A stretch of DNA of 64,000 nt from the NCBI GenBank assembly GCA_045595165.1, contig JAZNZY010000003.1, forward strand, positions 1 to 64,000, written 5' to 3'. The notes under the pieces are model-generated. The model had not been told where the DNA came from, did no database searches, and saw nothing but the letters and a program-made list of their open reading frames with translations. The DNA comes from SFLA01 sp045595165 (GTDB lineage: Bacteria > Bacillota > Clostridia > Oscillospirales > CAG-382). The position numbers and the translations under genes are program-made. This document shows positions 41,041-48,613 of this stretch, in pieces. How positions within the stretch are numbered: the stretch's first letter is position 1; each line of letters starts with the position of its first letter.

Positions 41041-41715
41041 TTAGTTTTTGGGTTCCGTTCTTATGGTAATGCTCTTGATCACAGGCTTATCTGAATCGGC
41101 AACTGCGCCGTTGTAGCCTTGGGGTACGGTTTCGCATATTTTGTCCACCACTTCCATACCGCTTATAACGTGGCCGAAAGCGGCGTACTTGCCGTCAAGA
41201 CTGTCTTCGCTGTCCTCGTGTACGATAAAGAACTGGCTGCTTGCGCTGTTGGGATCGTTGGCACGAGCCATAGAGATTACGCCTCTCTTGTGGGAGATGG
41301 GATTGTCGTGTCCGTTTGCGGAAAATTCGCCCACAACCGTCTTTTCCGCACCGCCGGTACCGTTACCCTCGGGGTCTCCGCCCTGCATCATAAAGCCTTT
41401 CATAATACGGTGGAAGGTGAGTCCATCGTAAAATCCGCTTTGGGCAAGGGAAATAAAGTTGCCAACTGTTTTGGGTGCGGCGCTTTGGTCAAGCTTTACG
41501 GTTATCATACCGTAGTCTTTAATATCTATATCCGCATAATAGGTAAGGTTGGGGTCTGCTTCCACGTATTTTATCTCATTTTTGCAGGAGCTTATTCCAA
41601 CTATTACTCCTATCAGCACCGCTACGCACAATACTGCTATGATAGAGTAAATAACCGTTTTCTTTTGCTGCTCGGCTTTTCTTTGCTGTGCCGCATAGCT
41701 GTTTTTCTTTGACAT
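41041..41715 (-). CDS. Peptidyl-prolyl cis-trans isomerase, cyclophilin type, membrane-anchored
   Basis: A 224-residue protein. A basic N-terminus and hydrophobic helix (about residues 22-45, ending GISSCKNE, a possible lipobox) place the enzyme outside the membrane. The cyclophilin domain (about 60-224) has FHRIMKGFMMQGGDPEGNGTGG-type active-site sequence, broken here for brevity, plus SSQFFIV and YAAFGHVI. It would assist folding of secreted proteins. It ends the minus-strand serC-serA-polA-rsmI run; AAAGGA precedes the ATG. Confidence 0.9.
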   Translation of the reverse strand: MSKKNSYAAQQRKAEQQKKTVIYSIIAVLCVAVLIGVIVGISSCKNEIKYVEADPNLTYYADIDIKDYGMITVKLDQSAAPKTVGNFISLAQSGFYDGLTFHRIMKGFMMQGGDPEGNGTGGAEKTVVGEFSANGHDNPISHKRGVISMARANDPNSASSQFFIVHEDSEDSLDGKYAAFGHVISGMEVVDKICETVPQGYNGAVADSDKPVIKSITIRTEPKN

Positions 41716-41729
41716 AAATAATTCCTTTT

Positions 41730-42560
41730 CTAATTCAATTCCTTGTAAATTTCGTTTTTGGGTACGCCTCTGTCCTTTGCCACGGCTTTTGTGGCGTCCA
41801 TTTTGGAAAGACCGAGGTTAACATAATGTTCAAAGTGCTGTTCCACTGACATATCTGCCCAGAACATATCGCTTTCATCAGCTTCGTATCCCGTTACGAT
41901 CAGTACGAATTCTCCCTTGGGGTTTATCTCCCCGCTTTTAAAGCCTTCCTTTATTTGGGAAAGAGTAAGGGAAAAATATCTTTCGTTTATTTTGGTTATT
42001 TCCTTTGCCAGTACCGCCTGTCTGTCCCCAAGGAATTCTATCAGATCTGAAATATCCTTTTCCGTATCGTGAGGGGATACGTGGAATATCATTGTCCGCA
42101 CGTCCTTGCAGACAGAACGCAGATATTCCTCTCTCTCCTTGTTGGACTGGGGCAGAAAGCCTTCAAATGAAAACCTGCGTGAAGGCAATCCGCTGGCAGA
42201 AAGTGCGGTAATCGCGGCGCAGGCACCGGGCAGGGCAATAACGTTTATACCCGCCTTGCGGCATTTGCGCACCAGATCTTCACCGGGGTCGGAAACGGCG
42301 GGAGTACCTGCATCGGTGACCAAAGCACAATCCTCTCCGTCAAGAATACGGTTTACTATTGCCTTTCCGCTTTTTTCTTTGTTGTGCTCGTGGTAGCTTA
42401 CCAGGTTTGAATGTATATTCAAAAGCTGTAAAAGCCGTCCGCTAACGCGGGTGTCCTCTGCGGCGACAAAGTGAACCTTTTCCAGCGTTTCCTTTGCCCG
42501 CAAGGTAATATCACCCATATTACCGATAGGGGTGGGGACTATATAAAGTGTTCCTGCCAT
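41730..42560 (-). CDS. rsmI: 16S rRNA (cytidine1402-2'-O)-methyltransferase RsmI
   Basis: A 276-residue tetrapyrrole-methylase-fold enzyme. The N-terminal LYIVPTPIGNMGDITLRA, the VAAEDTRVSGRLL segment, SYHEHN, LVTDAGTPAVSDPG (about residues 80-93) and RRFSFEGFLP are all hallmarks. It methylates the ribose of C1402 in the decoding centre. The ATG follows AGGGAG; an upstream extension of 15 residues would overlap polA. It starts 1 nt after the polA stop codon. Confidence 0.95.
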   Translation of the reverse strand: MAGTLYIVPTPIGNMGDITLRAKETLEKVHFVAAEDTRVSGRLLQLLNIHSNLVSYHEHNKEKSGKAIVNRILDGEDCALVTDAGTPAVSDPGEDLVRKCRKAGINVIALPGACAAITALSASGLPSRRFSFEGFLPQSNKEREEYLRSVCKDVRTMIFHVSPHDTEKDISDLIEFLGDRQAVLAKEITKINERYFSLTLSQIKEGFKSGEINPKGEFVLIVTGYEADESDMFWADMSVEQHFEHYVNLGLSKMDATKAVAKDRGVPKNEIYKELN

Positions 42561-42561
42561 A

Positions 42562-45042
42562 TTATTCTCCCTTCGCCTCAAACCAGTTTTTGCCCACGTT
42601 TGCATCTACGGACATAGGCACCGCAAGGCTGCAAGCGTTTTCCATACAAGAAACCAAAATTTCCTTTACCTTTTCTGCGTCTTTTTCGCTTGCTTCCACT
42701 ATCAGTTCGTCGTGTACCTGAAGTATAAGTGCGGCATCACAGCCGGATTCCTTCAGGGCTTGTTCGGTCTTTACCATAGCGATCTTTATTATATCTGCCG
42801 CCGTGCCCTGTATGGGAGTGTTCATCGCCACACGCTCGCCGAATGCACGAATTGTCGCTTTGGGTGAGCGAAGCTCGGGAACGTATCTTCTTCTGCCGAA
42901 CAGGGTGGTTACGTACCCGTTTTCTTTTGCCGTTTCTTTGCAGGAATCCAGATACTCTTTTATTGCGGGATATCTTGCAAAGTACGCTTTAATATATTCG
43001 TCCGCTTCCTTTCGGGTAACTCCTATATCATCGGAAAGAGAAAAGGCGGAAATACCATATACTATTCCGAAATTCACCGCTTTTGCATGCTTACGCATTG
43101 CGGGAGTAACCATTTCTATGGGGATGCCGAACACTTCGGATGCAGTGAGTGTGTGAATATCATCACCGGATAAAAAAGCGTTTATCATTTTTTCGTCCCC
43201 CGAAACGGCGGCGAGCACACGCAGTTCTATCTGTGAATAGTCTGCGTCAATAAGGACTCGTCCTTCGGGTGCGACGAAAAATCTGCGCATCTCCCTACCC
43301 AGCTCGGTGCGGACGGGAATATTCTGCAAATTGGGCTCAACGGATGAAAGACGTCCCGTTTGGGTAAGCGTCTGTCTGAACGTGGTGTGAATACGGCCGT
43401 CCTCGGGGCTTATCACGTTAAGCATTCCGTCGGTATAAGTGCCTTTAAGCTTTGCAAGAGTACGGTAATGAAGGATGTAGTCCACTATCTCGTGACGTTC
43501 TTTCAGCTTTTCCAGCACCTCTGCATCGGTGGAATAACCGTTTTTATTCTTTTTGTTCTTGGGGGCGGGAAGTCCAAGCACCTCGAAAAGTATGTGTCCG
43601 AGCTGTTTTGGAGAGTTTATATTAAATTCTTCTCCCGCGCAAAAATAAATGCTTTCTTCAAGCTGTTTTATATTTTCTGACAAGTATTCGCCAAAATCAA
43701 TAATACCCTGCTTGTCTACCGCAAAGCCTCTTTTTTCCATATTGAACAGCACCTTTGCAAGGGGCAGCTCGGTGTCTTTATAAAGGCTTGTCTGGTCCTG
43801 CTCTTTGAGAATAGGGTAAACCTTTTCCGCAATCAACGGCAGGCAGGACAGAGTATCCGTTACAGCCTCCGCATCTGCATATGCGGTGGCGGCTTTTGCA
43901 ACCGTCATACCGCTGTCCGCAGGAGATGCGGTATAGCACATAAGCGAAATATCATCGGTAAAATCGGTAAATTCTATACCGATCTTGTCCAATGCGTGCA
44001 TAGTGTCCTTTACGGACCAGGCACATACGTTGTTAAGAAGTGCTATCTCCTTGGGATCGAGTATAATATACTTTTCCCCGTCGGTAGCGTAAAGCCCGTC
44101 CTCTCTCAACTCCACAAAAACACGCTTTGTACCGCAAAAATCCTTTGCGTTTCCCCGTGTATATACCGCTTCGGGCAGGGGAGAAACAGTTTTTGTGAGG
44201 GACATTCTTTCTATAAGTGAAGTGAACTCCAGCTCGGTAAATAGGTCTATAAGGCTGTCTGCATCCTTACCGTAGTAAACGTAGTTTTCGAGATTGGTAT
44301 CAATAGGCGCATCAAGACGGATAGTGGCGAGAAAACGGCTTTCGTATGCGCTGTCCTTGCCGTCGATAATCTTTTTGCCGGTAGAGCCGCTTATTTCATT
44401 CGCGTGTTCATAGATCCCGTCAAGAGTGCCGTATTCTTTAAGCAGATTTACTGCACCCTTTTCGCCTATTCCGGGCACACCCTTAATATTGTCGGAGCTA
44501 TCCCCCATAAGCGCTTTAAGGTCAATAAGCTTTTCGGGAGGAATACCGTATTTTAAGGTAACCGCTTCGGTATCCATTATCTGCGTTTCGTTGGTGGCGG
44601 CAAGATAAACCACCGTGCCGTCCCCAACAAGCTGAAGACTGTCACGGTCGCCGGTTACTATAACGCATTCCACGCCGTTCTCTTTTGCGGCCTTGGACAA
44701 CGTGCCCAGCACGTCGTCCGCCTCAAAATTTTCGCAGGTGGTTATTTTAAGCCCCAATCCTGCGGCGGCTCTGTAGGCGTAAGGCATTTGCTGTGCCAGA
44801 TCCTCGGGCATACCCTTGCGGGTTGCCTTATAGCTGTCCACCGCCTTGTGCCGAAAAGTCTTTCCCGGCAGATCGAAGGCTATGGCGGCGTAATCCGGTT
44901 GGACCGCCGCCATATTTTTCTCTATAATATTTATGAATCCGAGTACCGCGTTGGTGGGAATACCGCCTTTTGTGGTAAGAGGACGTATTCCGTAATAAGC
45001 GCGGTTGAGTATGCTGTTTCCGTCAAAGACGATAAACTTCAT
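42562..45042 (-). CDS. polA: DNA polymerase I without a functional 3'-5' exonuclease
   Basis: An 826-residue protein. The N-terminal 5'-3' exonuclease/flap domain (residues 1-~290) has FDGNSILNRAYYGIR and the acidic cluster in ENFEADDVLG and VTGDRDSLQL. The middle domain retains the fold but lacks the DxE exonuclease motif (VELRED in place of the usual FDTET-type sequence), so it should not proofread. The polymerase domain has motif A DADYSQIELRVLAAVSG, motif B RKHAKAVNFGIVYGISAF and motif C QVHDELI. At 826 residues it is shorter than E. coli PolA. AAGGAG precedes the ATG. Confidence 0.95.
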   Translation of the reverse strand: MKFIVFDGNSILNRAYYGIRPLTTKGGIPTNAVLGFINIIEKNMAAVQPDYAAIAFDLPGKTFRHKAVDSYKATRKGMPEDLAQQMPYAYRAAAGLGLKITTCENFEADDVLGTLSKAAKENGVECVIVTGDRDSLQLVGDGTVVYLAATNETQIMDTEAVTLKYGIPPEKLIDLKALMGDSSDNIKGVPGIGEKGAVNLLKEYGTLDGIYEHANEISGSTGKKIIDGKDSAYESRFLATIRLDAPIDTNLENYVYYGKDADSLIDLFTELEFTSLIERMSLTKTVSPLPEAVYTRGNAKDFCGTKRVFVELREDGLYATDGEKYIILDPKEIALLNNVCAWSVKDTMHALDKIGIEFTDFTDDISLMCYTASPADSGMTVAKAATAYADAEAVTDTLSCLPLIAEKVYPILKEQDQTSLYKDTELPLAKVLFNMEKRGFAVDKQGIIDFGEYLSENIKQLEESIYFCAGEEFNINSPKQLGHILFEVLGLPAPKNKKNKNGYSTDAEVLEKLKERHEIVDYILHYRTLAKLKGTYTDGMLNVISPEDGRIHTTFRQTLTQTGRLSSVEPNLQNIPVRTELGREMRRFFVAPEGRVLIDADYSQIELRVLAAVSGDEKMINAFLSGDDIHTLTASEVFGIPIEMVTPAMRKHAKAVNFGIVYGISAFSLSDDIGVTRKEADEYIKAYFARYPAIKEYLDSCKETAKENGYVTTLFGRRRYVPELRSPKATIRAFGERVAMNTPIQGTAADIIKIAMVKTEQALKESGCDAALILQVHDELIVEASEKDAEKVKEILVSCMENACSLAVPMSVDANVGKNWFEAKGE

Positions 45043-45065
45043 ATTTTACTCCTTGTTTTTTTGTT

Positions 45066-46217
45066 TTAGAGAAGGATTGTCTTGCGGATACCTGCAATTG
45101 CAGATATCTTTGCGCAAATAGAGTCATCAACTTCGTCGTTGGTTTCAAACATAGCAACACCGTTTGTGCCCTTGGAGGAGGACATCATATGCTCGATGTT
45201 GATACGATCTGCAGAGAATACCGAGGATGCCTGAGCGATCATATTGGGGATATTCTCGTGAAGCACTACTATTCTGTGCTTTGCGCCTCTGGGCATAGAA
45301 ATTGCGGGATAGTTTACGCTGTTCTTAATATTACCGTCAAGCAGGTAATCCATAAGCTGTTCAGCCGCCATAACTGCGCAGTTTTCCTCGCTTTCGGGAG
45401 TGGATGCGCCCAGATGGGGGATGCAGATAACGTTCTTTTTGCCGATCAGCTTTTCATCGGGAAAATCGGTAACGTAGCAAGATACCTTGCCGCTTTCAAT
45501 AGCCGCAAGAATATCGTCGGTTACAACAATATTTCCGCGGGAAAGGTTGATAATACGCACGCCGTCCTTCATTTTTGCAATGGACTCGGCGTTTATCATA
45601 CCGATAGTATCCTTAACGGAAGGAACGTGAACGGTAATGTAATCGCACTGGGGATACAGTTCGTCGTAGGTGTCTGCCTTAACTACCTTGCGGGAAAGAT
45701 GCCATGCGGCGTTTACCGTCATAAACGGGTCGCAGCCGATAACCTTCATGCCCAAAGATTCTGCGGCGTTGGCAACGGGACCGCCGATAGCGCCCAGACC
45801 GATAACGCCCAGAGTCTTTCCCTTTATTTCGGGACCTGCAAATGCGCTCTTGCCTTTTTCAACCTGCTTGGGTACGTCGTCACCGGTAAGGGAGGAAGCC
45901 CACGCAATACCGTCGGTTATCTTTCTGGAGGAAAGAAGCAATGCGGTAATAGCAAGCTCTTTAACGCCGTTTGCGTTTGCGCCGGGAGTGTTGAATACAA
46001 CGATACCCTCTTCCGCACAGCGGTCAAGAGGAATGTTGTTTACACCTGCGCCCGCACGGGCTATAGCCTTTAAGGAAGAAGGAAACTCCGCTTCCAAGAG
46101 GGACGCACTGCGCACCATATACGCATCGGGATTTTCAATATCTTCGCCGTATGCAAATCTGTCGTCAAAAACGTCCAGACCGGCTTTGTCGATCTTATTT
46201 ATAAGCTTAACGTTCAT
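45066..46217 (-). CDS. serA: D-3-phosphoglycerate dehydrogenase
   Basis: A 383-residue NAD-dependent enzyme, first step of serine synthesis. The NAD-binding motif is LGVIGLGAIGGPVANAAESLG (abridged: GLGAIGGPVAN, about residues 141-151); catalytic residues are Arg in NLSRGNIV and His in IPHLGASTPESEENC. A C-terminal ACT domain (about 312-383, RIVVLHENIPNMIAQ) suggests serine feedback. It overlaps the end of serC by 4 bp. Confidence 0.95.
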   Translation of the reverse strand: MNVKLINKIDKAGLDVFDDRFAYGEDIENPDAYMVRSASLLEAEFPSSLKAIARAGAGVNNIPLDRCAEEGIVVFNTPGANANGVKELAITALLLSSRKITDGIAWASSLTGDDVPKQVEKGKSAFAGPEIKGKTLGVIGLGAIGGPVANAAESLGMKVIGCDPFMTVNAAWHLSRKVVKADTYDELYPQCDYITVHVPSVKDTIGMINAESIAKMKDGVRIINLSRGNIVVTDDILAAIESGKVSCYVTDFPDEKLIGKKNVICIPHLGASTPESEENCAVMAAEQLMDYLLDGNIKNSVNYPAISMPRGAKHRIVVLHENIPNMIAQASSVFSADRINIEHMMSSSKGTNGVAMFETNDEVDDSICAKISAIAGIRKTILL

Positions 46218-47290
46218 TTTTTGCTCCTCTCGAATTCTGCCATGAATTCTACAAGTTTGTCAACACCCTCTGCAGGCATTGCGTTGTATATTGATGCACG
46301 CATACCGCCTACGGAACGGTGTCCCTTGAGGTTTTCAAATCCTGCCTTCTTTGCGGCGGAAACGAACTCTTTGTCAAGCTCTGCGTCGCCGGTAACGAAG
46401 CAAGCGTTCATAATGGAGCGGAACTCCTTGTCTGCGGTCGCCTTGAACATTTCGGATGAATCAAGGTAATCATAAAGCACCTTTGCCTTTGCCACGTTGC
46501 GCTGTTCCATTACGGAAAGACCGCCCATATCAAGGAGCCACTTGAATACAAGACCTGCAACGTAAATGGAATAGCAGGGAGGAGTATTATACATAGAGCC
46601 GTTATCTGCCTGAATTTTGTAATCCAGCATAACGGGCGTGCCTTCTCTTGCGTTGCCGATAAGGTCTTCTCTTATAATAACCACGGTAAGACCGGAGGGA
46701 CCCATATTCTTTTGAGCGCCTGCATAAAGCATACCGAACTTTGTTACGTCTATGGGACGGGAAAGTATGCAGGAGGAAACGTCTGCAACCAAGGGAATAT
46801 CGCCGGTTTCGGGAATATAGTTGTAGGTAGTGCCGTAAATAGTGTTGTTAAGGCAGATGTGAACGTAATCCGCATCGGGAGAGAAGGAATCAACGTAAGG
46901 CACGTATGCAAAATTTCTGTCCTTGGAGGAAGCAAGAATATTTACCTCGCCGTACTTTGCGGCTTCATCCGCCGCCTTTTTGGAAAACTGACCGGATACG
47001 ATATAATCAGCCTTCTTATTCTTGTTCATAAGATTAAGAGGTACTGCGGAAAACTGTGTGGTAGCACCGCCCTGCAGGAACAGTACGCGGTAGTTATCGG
47101 GAATTTCCATAAGAGTGCGGAGGTCTGCTTCTGCTTGCTTGATGATATTATCGTAAACCGGAGATCGGTGACTCATCTCCATAACAGAACACCCGCTGCC
47201 CTGGTAATCCAGCATTTCGGAAGCGGCTTGGGTCAATACTTCTACGGGAAGCATAGAAGGTCCTGCGGAGAAATTGTAAATTCTTTTCAT
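46214..47290 (-). CDS. serC: Phosphoserine aminotransferase
   Basis: A 358-residue PLP enzyme (class V aminotransferase), second step of serine synthesis. The N-terminal YNFSAGPSMLPVEVL, QGGATTQFSAVPLNL (about residues 69-83) and the PLP lysine in YAGAQKNMGPSGLTVV (about 189-204) are clear, as is the C-terminal GHRSVGGMRASIYNA. It has a strong promoter of its own 60 nt upstream. The leader is too short for a T-box, so serine control is probably elsewhere (enzyme ACT domain). Confidence 0.96.
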   Translation of the reverse strand: MKRIYNFSAGPSMLPVEVLTQAASEMLDYQGSGCSVMEMSHRSPVYDNIIKQAEADLRTLMEIPDNYRVLFLQGGATTQFSAVPLNLMNKNKKADYIVSGQFSKKAADEAAKYGEVNILASSKDRNFAYVPYVDSFSPDADYVHICLNNTIYGTTYNYIPETGDIPLVADVSSCILSRPIDVTKFGMLYAGAQKNMGPSGLTVVIIREDLIGNAREGTPVMLDYKIQADNGSMYNTPPCYSIYVAGLVFKWLLDMGGLSVMEQRNVAKAKVLYDYLDSSEMFKATADKEFRSIMNACFVTGDAELDKEFVSAAKKAGFENLKGHRSVGGMRASIYNAMPAEGVDKLVEFMAEFERSKK

Positions 47291-47346
47291 AGCGTTTTTT
47301 CACCTTTTTCGGTTTATAAATTTTCAGTGATACTGAATAATAATTT

Positions 47347-47375
47347 ATTATATTACATTTTGGCTGTTAAGTCAA
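47347..47375 (-). promoter_or_regulatory. Strong sigma-A promoter of serC-serA
   Basis: On the minus strand, TTGACT, 17-nt spacer, TATAAT (11 of 12 consensus bases). Confidence 0.7.
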
Positions 47376-47438
47376 GGCTTAAATAGCTTTCCGTTAAAGA
47401 TTATCATTTTTGTTTCACAATAAGCTTAAATAAAAGTA

Positions 47439-47464
47439 AGAGGCAAGGAATTTTCCTTGCCTCT
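47439..47464. terminator. Bidirectional intrinsic terminator
   Basis: A perfect 12-bp stem, AGAGGCAAGGAA with TTCCTTGCCTCT. T-rich tracts follow on both strands (TACTTTTATTT on minus, GTTTTGTG on plus). Confidence 0.8.
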
Positions 47465-47478
47465 GTTTTGTGTGTGCT

Positions 47479-47576
47479 TCGGGGTCCCCAAAAAATTGTT
47501 TTTACGCGAATTGTTATGTCTATTGCGGGCGATTCGTGAATCGCCCCTACATTCCTAAAAACATTTTTTGGGGGAT
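47479..47576 (+). repeat. Terminator-abutting palindrome, long form (copy E)
   Basis: Ends TCGGGGTCCCCAAAAAATTG and AAACATTTTTTGGGGGAT match the short copies. The 60-bp interior carries GGGCGATT-CGTG-AATCGCCC and TTGTTATGTCTATTGC, shared with the copy at 57155. The CCCCGA end faces the terminator at 47439. Confidence 0.8.
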
Positions 47577-47578
47577 TT

Positions 47579-48586
47579 TTACTTCTCCCAGATCTTGAGG
47601 GACTTAATCTTGGATACCATAGTATCTGCCAGTTTTTCGTTTATCTTCATACCGGGATGTCCCGCCGCCGCGTAATCCTTTTTGGGGTTGGCAACGGATA
47701 TGGGGACGAAATGCAGTTTTTCGTCGGTTTCACCCATACGCTTGAACAGCTTTTTAAGAAGTCCCATATAAGGATCGCCCATAAGACCGTAGCACCAGAT
47801 AATATGTGCGTGGGTGTATTTGGAACGGATATCGTTTATAAGCGCGGTTGCGCCTTTTTCAAAATCCTCTGCGCTCACGCCGCCCCAACCGTCGTTGGTG
47901 CCGCCGTTTATCATAACCACCTGGGGAGTCCATTTGCTGTGATCCCACACTTCTCCGTTACGGGAGGTCATATTAAACATCTGGTCAAAGGTAAGGTCCA
48001 AAGCGCCCTCGCAGTTGCGTACGATACCCTTGCCGGAAGCACATTGGCAGTGCAGGTCTGCGCCCAGCTCCTCTGCAACAAGAAACGCCCAAGCGGCAGT
48101 GGAATCCTCATCGCAGGTGCGAAAAACGGTGGTATCCTGATCACCTCTTACGCCGTATCCGCAGGTGATGGAATCGCCCAGAACCTCTATACGGCGCACG
48201 CTTTCAAGGGGAGGAGGCAGAATTTCACCGTATATTTCAAGCCCTTTTATGTACAGCTTATCTTCTCCCTCGGTAATGCGGAGAACGCGAACGGTGTGCT
48301 CTTCGTTTTTAAGATCGTCAACAATAACGTGTTCTTTTCCGTCGCTCACGCAGTATCTTGCGGTATCACCGCTCCAGCCGAAGAGCTTCTTTTCACGGTC
48401 AATATCCGCTCTTATGTATACGGGCTGGTCAGCCTTGTGCTCGCCGAAGATTATATGGAAACCCGTTCCCTTGAACTTAAAGGAAAATCCGCTGTTTGAC
48501 CAATCCAGAAGCAGTGCGTCTGCCGCAAGGACGTGTCTGCCGTGGTACAAGAAATTATCACGCTCGGTAAGATAAACTGTTTTCAT
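47579..48586 (-). CDS. SGNH esterase of CE2 type (acetylxylan-esterase-like)
   Basis: A 335-residue protein without signal peptide. An N-terminal jelly-roll (about residues 1-125, NSGFSFKFKGTGFHIIFGEH) precedes the SGNH domain: GDSITCGYG (about 135-143), the Gly in CASGKGIV, INGGTNDGWG (about 227-236) and GHPG near the C-terminus. This two-domain architecture is typical of CE2 carbohydrate esterases that deacetylate xylan or glucomannan fragments. The lack of an export signal suggests intracellular oligosaccharides. Assignment to CE2 is by architecture and motif, not by search. Confidence 0.85.
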   Translation of the reverse strand: MKTVYLTERDNFLYHGRHVLAADALLLDWSNSGFSFKFKGTGFHIIFGEHKADQPVYIRADIDREKKLFGWSGDTARYCVSDGKEHVIVDDLKNEEHTVRVLRITEGEDKLYIKGLEIYGEILPPPLESVRRIEVLGDSITCGYGVRGDQDTTVFRTCDEDSTAAWAFLVAEELGADLHCQCASGKGIVRNCEGALDLTFDQMFNMTSRNGEVWDHSKWTPQVVMINGGTNDGWGGVSAEDFEKGATALINDIRSKYTHAHIIWCYGLMGDPYMGLLKKLFKRMGETDEKLHFVPISVANPKKDYAAAGHPGMKINEKLADTMVSKIKSLKIWEK

Positions 48587-48613
48587 TTTTTTACACTTCC
48601 CACTTTATATTTT

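Noticed and set aside
47291..47346. Serine T-box riboswitch before serC
   Set aside because: The leader after the promoter is about 50 nt, too short, and no T-box sequence or antiterminator is visible.
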